Below the pieces are notes generated by a model that did not search any database, had not been told where the DNA came from, and saw only the letters and a list, made by a program, of their open reading frames with translations. A DNA stretch of 64,000 bases, taken from positions 372,001-436,000 of the forward strand of contig WBMV01008396.1 of assembly GCA_013396655.1 (NCBI GenBank), written 5' to 3'. Positions 40,545 through 53,963 of this stretch are shown piece after piece. The stretch's first letter is position 1. Each line of letters starts with the position of its first letter. The translations under genes and the position numbers were made by a program. The stretch comes from Campylorhamphus procurvoides. Lineage: Eukaryota > Chordata > Aves > Passeriformes > Dendrocolaptidae.

Positions 40545-41240
40545 CTTTCTTAGATTTTTGAAGTAGGAGGGGACAACTAAAATCCAACCTGAGCTCTTGT
40601 GTAATGAAGGCTATCTATTTTGTGGAGTAGCCTCTAAATCAAAAGAGTAACATGTTTGGGCTATGCATAGTCTTTCACATAATGGCTGCATATGATGGAT
40701 GAATTCAACTCACTTTTAGATAAGTTGCATCAGTGGTTATTCTCACTCTTAAAAATGTGCACCTTTCTAGTCTGAATTTGTCTAACCAGCTATGAAACAC
40801 TGGATCTCATTATGCCTTTTTCTGCTAGATTAGAGAGTCACCTACTGTCAAAAGTCTCATTCACATTAAGGCACTTACAAACCATGATTAAATCACCTCT
40901 TAACCTTCTCTTCAGCAGATTAAACAGACCGATCTTTAGCCTCTAACTGCAATGCTTATTTCCAGACTTACAGTCATTCTTTCACTTTTAATGGACACTT
41001 TCCAATTTGAAACATATTTTCAAAGTGTGATCACCAGAACTGGACACAATAGTTCATTGGTATTTTCTCTAATGCCATATAAAAAGGCAGTGTTACTTCC
41101 TACTTAATATTCAGTTGTCTATATATCAGATAATACAATATATACAATTTTAAGCCCTCTTTTGTCAGATTCATTTTCTTAAGTGCTTTCTTATATTATT
41201 TAGTATTTTCTGTGAGATGCTCAATTTAAGGCAAATCCAC
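40545..41240 (-). mobile_element. Ancient amniote-type CR1-like LINE fragment
   Basis: Plus-strand landmarks in order are TGGATCTCATTATGCCTTTT, CTGCTAGATTAGAGAG, ACAAACCATGATTAAATCACC, TCTTAACCTTCTCTTCAGCA and GTGATCACCAGAACTGGACACAATAG. These resemble inverse sequence of old CR1-like elements shared by turtles, crocodilians and birds, and not the younger avian CR1 groups seen elsewhere here. Divergence is high and no frame is intact. Confidence 0.7.
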
Positions 41241-43920
<2,680 letters not shown>

Positions 43921-44340
43921 TCAGCACATTTTGCCACAGTGGGGAGATGGAATCACTGTGCAAAAAAATCTTTCAGCTACAGGCTCACATGTACTGCTTG
44001 TGCAAACACACACAACTGAAATGAAAAATGACCAGTTAAACTTATAAAGACATCTTTTTGGAGCTGTGGGAATCAAAAGATAGTAATGGGAGATTCAATG
44101 ATCAGTGCTGGTTTAAAATTTAAAAACATATATATATATATCAATGTGAAAAAAGCAGTTCTTTGAATTTGCTTTCCAAAAAAAAAACCAAAAAAAATCC
44201 TGGCTGGACTGAGCCTCTAAGTTGATATTAATATTGAAGCACTTATACAGTTCTTTATCTTGAAGGCACTACATAAAAATTACTCATGTATTTTGTAAAC
44301 ACTCACTTGCATGAACAAAACAAGTTATTGATTAAGGGAC

Positions 44341-44369
44341 CAGATATGAAATACAATATTTCATATCTG
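44341..44369. repeat. Perfect hairpin, 13-bp arms, 3-nt loop, inside the editing intron
   Basis: CAGATATGAAATA (44341-44353) and TATTTCATATCTG (44357-44369) are exact inverse complements around CAA. It lies about 480 bases before the M3-exon acceptor in transcript order and could form locally in the pre-mRNA. Confidence 0.85.
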
Positions 44370-45653
44370 AAATGAAAAACCTGAAATCTACTATAAATAT
44401 TCTCTTTAGTTTTGTCATTTGCATTGCTGTAAAGGATTGTTTTTGTTTTTGTTTTTTTTTTAAAAGAACATCTCCCATCTCTATGGTTAGCCCCACAATT
44501 TCATATAAATACTGGTGGCTATGCCACACACTTCAATTTGATAGGCTAGCAATAAAAATATTAGACTGCTATGCGCAAACTAGATAAAGATAGATTTTAA
44601 TGCACTGCTGGAGTTGCCTGCTCATGGCACTAAAGAGTAGAGGGAGAGAGAGACACCATATATTTTTTTGCATAATTTTAACTCTAATTTAGAGTCTAAA
44701 GAGACAAATTGAAGCACATAAAATCCTCTGTGCCAAATTACTAAAAATAGGAAAAAAATAAATTCAATGTAATATACAATCACAAATATTTGTTATAAAT
44801 GAGAATGTATGGATTTTTTCCATCATGTTATAATTGAATGGAATGAAATTTCTAATGATGTCAAATAAATAATTTCAAGCTTCATTTTACAAATGTTATG
44901 TAAGATCTTTTAGAAGTATCTGGAAACTTCTTCCAGTTTTACCATATCTGCTAAAACAATCTATTTTTGCTAATTGGTTACCACGCTTGCTCTTAAATCT
45001 CCTGGGTAAAATGGAATGAAGGCAAGATGGACTATTTTATTCCTATTAAATTGTAGTGTTTATATTGAATTTATTAAGAAACTGGTCCAGCAAGGTAACA
45101 CATCTTCATATAAATTAAAGATTATGTCAAACTTCCAAATTCAATGCCAAAATAAAGAACAGAACAATTGAGGGATGGAGAGAAGGAGGAAGAAAAGGAG
45201 GAACAAAAACAAAGAAATGGAAAAAAGAAGTGGTATCATAACTGGACTATTGTATTCCAAAACAGCCCATCTTACCCTGCAGTTCATCTTACCCTTGCTG
45301 TTTCAAACAAAAAAAGCTGATAGACTTGGACATGATAGCCAACTCCAGCGCCAGACTCTGCCTAGAATTCTGCAAGGAAAAAAGTAGAAAAGTACCTTTC
45401 TGATGTAGTTGCTCCTAGGCCCTGTTAGTCAGACACTTAGACACCATAACACTAAGTGATTTCTCAATAAGACCACCATCATGAACTCTTTTCAATTGCT
45501 CTCATTTCATTTAAAAAACAACACCAGTAAAATCAGATAGGACTTGGAAGAAAAAAAAAAGAGTGGAACCATTCGCCGCAGTTGCCCCAGTTACCACAAG
45601 TTCATACCTTACCAAGGACTGAAACCGAGTGCCACTTGGGCCCGAGAAACAGA

Positions 45654-45756
45654 GCCTGGTCAGGGGCTGACTGTCATGTACCCAAGGTAACGTCATGTCC
45701 AGCACTATATCCCACATTTTCCTGGGAGTGAGGGGTGCCAGCAAGACATGTATGAG
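45654..45756 (-). promoter_or_regulatory. GRIK2: Candidate intronic editing complementary sequence (ECS) for the GRIK2 Q/R site
   Basis: This part of the intron is the imperfect inverse complement of the Q/R exon and its donor region. Four blocks occur in consistent order. 45671-45694 pairs with 47698-47721 around the edited codon, about 19 Watson-Crick positions in 25 columns with small bulges. 45701-45728 pairs with 47650-47677: ungapped, 21 of 28 Watson-Crick and 4 more G-U. 45741-45756 pairs with about 47618-47634. 45654-45670 pairs with about 47721-47738, many as G-U. The element lies about 2.0 kb downstream of the edited base in the transcript; the mammalian GluR6 ECS is known about 1.9 kb downstream. 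The surrounding 45.55-45.76 kb is clearly more GC-rich than the rest of the intron. A 77-codon open frame over it (45511-45744, minus) is taken as chance. The pairing was done by eye, not folded. Confidence 0.85.
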
Positions 45757-47559
45757 TTCCCTCTATCATGTATCCTCCAGCACTAAGCAAATATTTTTTA
45801 AAGAAGCATCTCTTAACAAGTTAATATGAATATTGCCCAACCTCAATGGGAATAATGGAAAGTTATTGCTGTTAATTCCATGCTTGTCTAAAAGCCTACT
45901 TTTAAAGCCTTTAAAAAGTGCTTTAAAAAAAGCACTTTAAATTTTTTATTTTATTTTTTTTAAGTACACATCCAAATCAAGACTGATAATTCATCCTTCA
46001 AAAGTCTATTAAAGTTTCTTAGAGGGTGAACTGAGTAAAGGTATAACAATATAAGAAACTCGTTTTCCTTCATGGAAAGCTATTATCCTCTATATATCTT
46101 TTAAAATGAAGATTGGAATATTTTTTCTTATTTCTATTGACAACAAATGTTTAGATGCTGGGGACTAAAATACCTTTTTCTTGCCAAATGATGATGCGAA
46201 AACCTAAATTGCTTTTTCCCTTCTCCAGAAAGATGAAGAAGCATACAGCTGCATAAGGAATAAAACTCAGTATTGACAGTAATACTGGCAATCTTGAGAA
46301 CTATGAATGGAATTCAAAACACCTTCTGTCATACACTTTTTTTTTTTTGATAGTTTATTTGAAAGCAATCATTATCTAACAAACATGTATTTGGGAATGG
46401 TACTTCAACTATATAATTGTTTGAAACATATATTGACAACCTAGTTGATACCAAACACCTAGCCAACTAAGCTGTATTTTTTTTTCTGATTTAGAATCTT
46501 GATTACTCTTTACCCATTAATTCAAGTTTTTCTGAACATAGTGCACTTTTTCCTGAAGTTTTAGAGACTTTTCAAGCCTAACAACCTGATACATTACAGA
46601 ATATTTACTGCAGATACAGGAAAGCTTCATGAATTCATTTGATGAGTTAAAAACAGTATTTATCTATAGTTGTACTTATAATGGGAAGTTTTAAAAATGA
46701 TTGCTCAGCTATATCCACTAAAATAACTATGCTGGTATGCACTTATTCCTTCCAACATTTTCTGTGAATCTTTTGAGATGTACAATGGTTATTCTTTTCC
46801 AGAAAGTCATTCCTTTTAGTGGTTATTCAACAGGACTAACAATCTTTATACTATACCACCCAGTGAAAGGTCAGAGCAAAAAGCTGAATCTGTGCTATTC
46901 AAATGTGTCTGAAATTATGTAACTGTGTTCAAATCCTTGTGGAAATGGGTAACAAAATGGTGATATATTTTTATGGATCTATACATTTAGTATATTTTCA
47001 AAATAAAAGGAATACGGTAAGGAAAATTACAGATTTTAAAGAATGTGTCTTGGCTTAAGCATTTTACTAAGACAGTGTTGATTAAAACTGATTGTTGGTT
47101 TTACTGTGAGCAATATGACTATACAGATGTGAATTTTACTGTCAGCAATGACATCAGTTTCTCAGTGCATGCACTGTACAATATAGACTGTTTATTTAAA
47201 ACTTTAAGAATGGTTATTTGATTTTAAACATATAAATTGTGGCTAAAAAGAATTTAATCTCCTATATTTACCACTTTATTTTACCGCTACTAGCTACTAG
47301 ATAAAATGTGTCTGTTATTGAAAGGTTTCTAGACCAAAATTAAACAAATGAGAGATTTTTACATTATACTCCCGCCTGACGAATATGTACTCTTTTTTTA
47401 TGTTGTTTAAATGAAGGTTTGTTAGTTAATGGACAGATTAGCTCATTTTCTTATGCAGCAAGTCTTTCCTGTTTAGGAGATAAACTACAGAGTTATGCTG
47501 TACTTTTAAGTTTTCAAATTTTTATCTGTCTTCAGACTAATTCCTAAGGTGTTGTCGGG

Positions 47560-47863
<304 letters not shown>

Positions 47864-48385
47864 TTAAAATGCAGCACATTGTAAAATCCAGCAAATCTGC
47901 TGCAAGAGAAAAAGAAAAACAAGAGAGGTTATAAAGAAAATAATGATTGAAATTTTTTACAGTATGATTGCATTATATTTAACAGCAATGTTAAAAGACA
48001 AAACAACATTGAAGTTTCACTTTCTTAACTATTGCTGATATTAATAGTTGTAAAGACATTGGCTCTGAAAGGTTCCAAGTGCCACCTGTAAACATCAAAG
48101 CATTTATTCTTCTATTAACATTAATAGAATTAGACACTTGGTACCATTTAGGATTAGGTTCTTATAACCACTGCAGTGTATTGCATCTTGAAAGTAAATA
48201 TAATATGTGTTAAATCACCGTAATTAACTAGGAAAAAATACATTAGGTGAAAGGCTTGGCTCAGAAAAATTACAAATAATGAATATAAGAGAAAGCAAAT
48301 AGTTAGCAATAAAAATGACATTGTTAATCACCAAATAAAGGTACTAAAACTCTATAATTCACAGCAAAAGAAATATGGCAAATTA

Positions 48386-48556
48386 AAGGAATTGCATCCT
48401 GTCCTGTGAGGTGCACAGTAGCATCCCTGGAAAGGCTTTCCAAACAAAGCTGGGGACACTCACAAGCACCTTGCAGGGCCAGGCTCTGAGAAAAGAAAAG
48501 AAAAAAAGAAAACCAAACAAACAAACCAAAACAAAAAAAAACAAAAAAAAAAGAGG
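48386..48556 (+). repeat. GC-richer segment followed by an A-rich tail
   Basis: About 100 bases of moderate GC (for example CTTGCAGGGCCAGGCTCTGA) pass directly into about 65 bases of A-rich sequence (48491-48556). The layout resembles a retroposed fragment with a decayed tail, but I do not recognise the source. The minus-strand frame 48324-48629 is a low-complexity artefact. Confidence 0.4.
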
Positions 48557-50284
48557 AAAAGACAGTGAAATTAATTATATCAAAATATAGATCAAACAAA
48601 TATAATAGAAAAATGTCCAAGTCTAGCAATAGATTACAAGCAGATTATGTACAATCAATCTGTTTTAATCCATGGTTTAGCAATTACTGTGCTTATGATG
48701 GATTCATATCTAAATGTTACTTTATCAGTTTTAGATAAAACAAGCAAACATGTCTAGGTAAATTATTCTTTGTTGTAATTTCTTTCAGAAGCAAAGAGAG
48801 TTTCAGTACTCTTTTCCTTTGTAGATCTTTAATTTTTAACTCCAATTTGTAGGATTATTCTAATCATTTAAGAGATTTAATCGTCATGCCTGAACTTGGA
48901 GACACACTGTTGATAGGGACTTTATTTTATGCTTAAATCATGCCTTTAAATATTTGATAATGAATACAAGTTAATTCATGTGCATAATAAACTTGAGAAA
49001 ATAAAAAGAAAATTACTGCAATACAGTAGAATGGGACCAGCACAAGAAACCAGCACAGTAATTAATAATACTACAGAGTTTAATTATTAAATCAATATTA
49101 ATGTATTTTCATAATTTCTCAAATCATTAAAGCCACTCTGTTTAAAACCCTGGGATAGGCAGCCTTTATGAAGAAACATCTTTTTAAATGTATCTTATAA
49201 TCAAAGCTATCTGAATAATGCATCTGTCACTTTGAAAAATGCAATTTTCTTCACAATAATATTTCAAACACAATATAATGCAAAAAATCAAATGTTCCAC
49301 TTTTATGCTCTTAATGTAATGTTTAAACACCTCTCGTCTTAAAAGTGTGTACTTGACAAAGAACTATTTCATTTGGATCTCCAAAGTAATACTGATATGC
49401 TGTTCAGAAACGTAGATTGGGTTCTAATTAAACATTGTGACCTGAATTCTTCTACTACTTTGTAGTAAAACTGGATCAGAAGTTTGCCATCTCATTAAAA
49501 AGCTAAGTATCTTTCATGTCATGTTACTGTCAATCCAACAAAACCTGGAAAACAAGCACTTCATGAAACTGAAGCAGAGTTTTATATTCTTTTGCTGAGA
49601 GACATTTGAAGATTAAATTGGATTTTCTTAGGAGGACAATATTTGCTAGATACGGCCAAGATATTTTTGAGAATTAAAATAAATATCAATATGCAACTTT
49701 TACTTTTAAGGATTGCAACATTACTGAACAATATAAAACACGATTTGATAGTTTTACCTTTTTGTTCTGATATCTTGTCAAGTTCTTTTTATATTACTAT
49801 GACATGCAAAAACATTGTCCATATTTTCAAAAAAATGAAGGAACAATCTGCCACACAAGCAAGCTTTAGGAAAAAGAAACAATGCAATCCAAGTCCTATA
49901 CTCAGCCTAGACCCAAATCATGTGTCATAGTTTTAGAATTCTCTATTTTTCAATCTTCAGTCCACAACGCTGAGTACAAAATATTGGCGGCAGGGGAGGT
50001 TTATTGATCCGCAGGAATGTTTAAAAAGGCATACCAACACAAACAAAACCAAGCAAACAAACAAACAAAAAAAAGTGAAGAAAAACACTGGCCTATTATG
50101 GATAAAGATTTTTCCACCTTATTTTAGTGTGTGGTATTAGATTCTCTGGTGAAAGAATCTTAAAAGATCCTTTAATCAATATTTTGTACGTACTACATAT
50201 GTGATTAAGTTTTATGCTGTTTAAACTATTGTAATAAATATTTGTAAATCACAGTTATAGAATAAATTTATATTTATTCTTATA
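48557..50284. other. AT-rich intron sequence, nothing recognised
   Basis: Only an A/C-rich tract at about 50038-50075 stands out. Confidence 0.5.
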
Positions 50285-50730
50285 AATAGATTCTGCTCAG
50301 GGCAATGTCAATCACTAATTCAGAACAGGGGGCTGTCTACTCAGGTCTCAAAAATGTCCAAAGACAAAAAATCCACAACTTCTTTGGGAACATGTTTCCA
50401 TATTATCATAATAAAAATGTTTTGTTTTTTTCTTCTTAGGGTCATGATGGAACCTCCCTTGCTTCAAAGTACAAAGAACTATGCAGCATGTAAGAGTCAA
50501 ACTCCAACTTTTATGATCAGCTTTTTTTATTAGAAAGTGCCTAGTAGGAAAATTCCTTCTTGCCTGATTCTAGAAAAGCCCAGCTCCCCCAGCCTCCTTT
50601 CACTAGTCTTGTGATCCAGAGTCCAAGTTTGGTGACATTTGCTTAAGTTTATTCAAGTATTAAGGGCCTTGGAACTGTTCACAGTATTCAAATGTGGTAT
50701 AATAAATGTTATTATGGGAATAATCACTTT
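50285..50730 (-). mobile_element. Decayed CR1 LINE fragment
   Basis: Plus-strand order is CTCAGGTCTCAAAAATGTCC, AATCCACAACTTCTTTGGGA, ACATGTTTCCATATTATC, then AAAAGCCCAGCTCCCCCAGC, CCTCCTTTCAC and GGAACTGTTCACAGTATTCA. This is the inverse CR1 path from the 3' region into the ORF2 C-terminus. No clear 3' terminus is left and divergence is high, so it is older than the 57.7-kb copy. Confidence 0.75.
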
Positions 50731-53700
50731 CCTTGATTAATGGACTATACTCCTACAAGTTTAAATGCAGTACAGAAGCTCAATCAAGAAGACAAGCATA
50801 AAGAAAAAAGAGAACTCAGTGAACTAAAGCAATTTTGGAGATTGATTTCTCTGACCACTAATAACAGGCAGTCTTCCTATTTACCCACTTCTATTAATGT
50901 TTATTCTAACATTTCAGATACAGTCTCTTAGTGCCTAAAATCTTCAGATGTTTTAAACACTTGAAAAAAAATAGGCTAAATGAGTTTCACAAGACCTGAG
51001 TTCCAGTTTTTCCCTTTGCTTCTACCAACTGAAAAGTTTCAATTACTCTCCCAAATTTATTGGCTTGTAAAAACAATGTTTAATAGTCAGCCATCTTAGC
51101 AGTCCACAGGACATGAAAGATTTGTGTTAAATTTAATTCCACTTTAGGAACATTCCATTATATTAGAAATTAAAATTAGTATGCCCAATCAGCAGACAGA
51201 CCTACTTCAGAACTGCAAATTATTTCAGACAGACTATAATTTACTACACTTTTTATTCATACATTGTTTGAAATAATGGTGTAGAATCCCAGCAGATAAG
51301 AGAGCTAGTCTGACTCAAACCCCTGCAGTCAAATAACCATGGACCCAAACAAGAACTGTTGGAAGAAGAGTATGTAGATGGAAATGGAGGCCATATGATG
51401 GTAGGAAAGTACTTTTCTGGAAGAAACATCCTTTTGCTGGCTCCTGGAGATAAGCAGAACACAATACAGAGCAAACATAGGAATGAGGTTGAAAATCAGG
51501 CATGGACTGTTGACCAAAGGCTAACCAGTAGGAGGAGATCAAGACTACCAAAGAGCTTTGAAACCCTCCAACCTATTCTAGAAGAACAAACTGCACATGA
51601 CAACTAATTTGCATAAAAAGCAAGAAACTTATCTCTGTGATGTGGAAACTTATCTATAAAAAGATGGCATCTTCCTTCTTTCCTTCCTTCCTCTCTCCCT
51701 CCCTCCCTCCCTTCCTTCCCTCCTTCCCTCCCTCCCAGCTGTATTTTCTGGATAACAATGCAACTTGTTAAAAAGAGAAGAAAACCTAAAACCTGCAATT
51801 TAAAGATAAAATGGACTAGTGGAAGAGTAATTGTAATTGGGTTTTCATTATACCAACACATGGCTATCTAGGAATATTACATGGAAGAGAATTTACACTA
51901 GTTAGAAATATAGTTAGTCCTTGTGGGATAAAGACAGACTGGACCTGTTACTAATATATACAGACAATTTGAGTTTTATGTGTTGCTTTCAGATATTTGA
52001 AAAACAAGTGGGTACTGTCATTAAATCCTATTCAGCATGCTACCTGTTGAATTCTTATAGAGAAAATTTCCAGAAAGTCTAAATCAGGGAAAAGCAAAAC
52101 ACAGGTTAATACTGAATATTTAACTAAAACTCCATGGTAGTTATCAGCTACTATTATAGTGCCTGCAGTTCAATTCTTATTTAAAAAGCCATACTGACAA
52201 AATTTTTTATCTATCTCAGGCATGAGACTGCTTTCCGTTTTGTCACAAATAGAAGCTATATAACGAGTATGGAAAGGTTAAGAAAAATCTATGTTTTACA
52301 AAATAGTTTGAAAATACATGACAAAAATCAAAAGCAATAAATTGAATTCATTGCCTGATGAAGTCAGATCAAATACTTTCCTATATTCATAGAATAATGA
52401 GTAATTTCAGGCAAGAGAAGTAAAGGGAATATGATTGCAAAGAGGTATGATGCAAGTATGTCTTAAAGGACTAATGAGATTATTTACTGGTAGCTGTGTT
52501 TAATTTATTTAAATTGCATTCTTTTTAGTGATATTACAAACATAATGTTGTTACTGTGGGTTTTTCAATGAACATGTAAATTCATTAGGAAAAAATGGTA
52601 TTACAAAAATATTATCCAGAGTATGATGTATAGAGCAACACACCCAACACAACTCAGCGATATATGCCACTGACACAGCACACAATTAAAGTGTGCATAC
52701 TACACCAGCCCTATTTCAAACCTGTCAAATTAACCTGGATACTTTTCATTCATTTCTTCATTTTACTTTGGATAAGGTTTATGGAGAAATATAAAGGAAA
52801 AATGATTACCCACTTATATACACACAGCATCTCTTTTGCACAATCAGGCCAAGAAGTGGGCAGACAACAGGTTGTTTCACTGCAAAACTCTTAGCACAAA
52901 AATTTCACAAGCTGTAAGGCTTCATCTAATGAGCACAGTTTGATAAATCAAAAGAATCTTAATCCATCTTCTTCATGAACATTGCCGAGCATACTGTTCC
53001 ACTAGTGGGTATTGCTGAACACAGCAAACTGTGAAGGCACTCACATGAGATAGTCTTAGCTCTAGTAAATTACACATTCTCCCCAACACTAGAGCAAAGA
53101 GTAAGAATGATTCTTCTAGATGCTGTTTTACAATGCTTCTGTGCAGGAATATCACCTTCAATCCATATCTTACTGCATTAAAATAAATGACAGATAAATT
53201 AAAATATTTTATTTTTTTCAAGAATATCTAGGATATGAGATGGATGTTTAATTGCAACCTATTACACTCTTCAACAATGAAACATGTTGCTACTTCTCTT
53301 TATTAAAGCCTACATTTCCCTTTTTTTTTAGGGAAAAACGATTTTAATTTCATGCCTTGGATGTCCAACCTGATTCATTCCCTCACCTTATCTGATGGCT
53401 GTTGGACTGTGAACAGAGACCAACAGCCCTGCCCTGGTCAGATACCTTCCTTAGTACAGTCATCAAACAGTTAGAACTAGTCATCCAATGCTTCTTTTAT
53501 ATACAAAAAAAATCACCATCTAAAGCAGTCACATTGAATCATCATCACCTCTCCATTGCCTAGAAATGGAACTTAATGTGACAGATTTTTTAGGTACTTA
53601 AAAGACTATCTGTAACTCTTCTAAATTTAGGTGATATCGATCAGTCTAAAGTCTAGAAAAACAGAAGATTCATGTGTAAATCGTATACTGTCTTTACAGA

Positions 53701-53919
53701 ATTTTGTTCTATTGGTTTGCCCTCTATCCCTTTAAATAGTTTATAGGCACTGTTAACTTTAAACATAGATAGGATTATATTAAATCCAATTGAATCAGAG
53801 ATTAAATGCAAATACATATGATATTGCAAAATCAGAACCAAAATCTTCACCATATGAATGAATATTCCTGTCCCACTTTTATACAACTGTAGCCTTATGG
53901 TTAATATTGGGGAGGGGGG
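50731..53919. other. Intron sequence with a pyrimidine microsatellite, otherwise nothing recognised
   Basis: It holds the tract at 51671-51737. The segment 51250-51610 is open in several frames on both strands (for example 51359-51607 +, 51253-51474 -) and slightly GC-richer, but I see no domain or splice context to call a gene. Confidence 0.5.
51671..51737. repeat. Pure pyrimidine (CTTC/CCCT)n microsatellite
   Basis: About 67 bases containing only C and T on the plus strand, in CTTC and CCCT units. GRIK2 pre-mRNA would carry the GA/GGGA purine strand. Such tracts can form triplex DNA and vary in length. The Gly/Arg/Glu-rich minus-strand frame over it (51604-51861) is an artefact. Confidence 0.95.
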
Positions 53920-53963
53920 NNNNNNNNNNNNNNTAAGGGGTGGGGGGGGGGGGGGGAGGGGTG
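53911..53963. other. Assembly gap (14 N) inside a poly-G tract
   Basis: N at 53920-53933 is flanked by GGGGAGGGGGG on the left and TAAGGGG plus a G run (about 14 G, then A and more G) on the right. The true sequence and length here are unknown. The G tract has G-quadruplex potential and probably caused the gap. The proline-rich minus-strand frame that spans the Ns (53653-54024) is not a gene. Confidence 0.95.

Noticed and set aside
45511..45744. 77-codon open frame on the minus strand in the editing intron, partly GC-rich
   Set aside because: It covers the ECS and its flanks, has no known domain, and its GC content is explained by the complementary element. The 43645-43862 and 47707-47825 exons already join in frame without it.
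45916..45940. Hairpin with AAAGTGCTTT / AAGCACTTT resembling the seed of the miR-17/302 family
   Set aside because: The stem is only about 9 bp in a low-complexity A/T region; no pre-miRNA-length stem surrounds it, so the seed match is chance.
51250..51610. Cluster of overlapping open frames on both strands
   Set aside because: No domain, no conserved peptide and no convincing exon borders; left as unidentified intron.
51604..51861. 85-codon minus-strand frame with Gly/Arg/Glu repeats
   Set aside because: It is a translation of the pyrimidine microsatellite.
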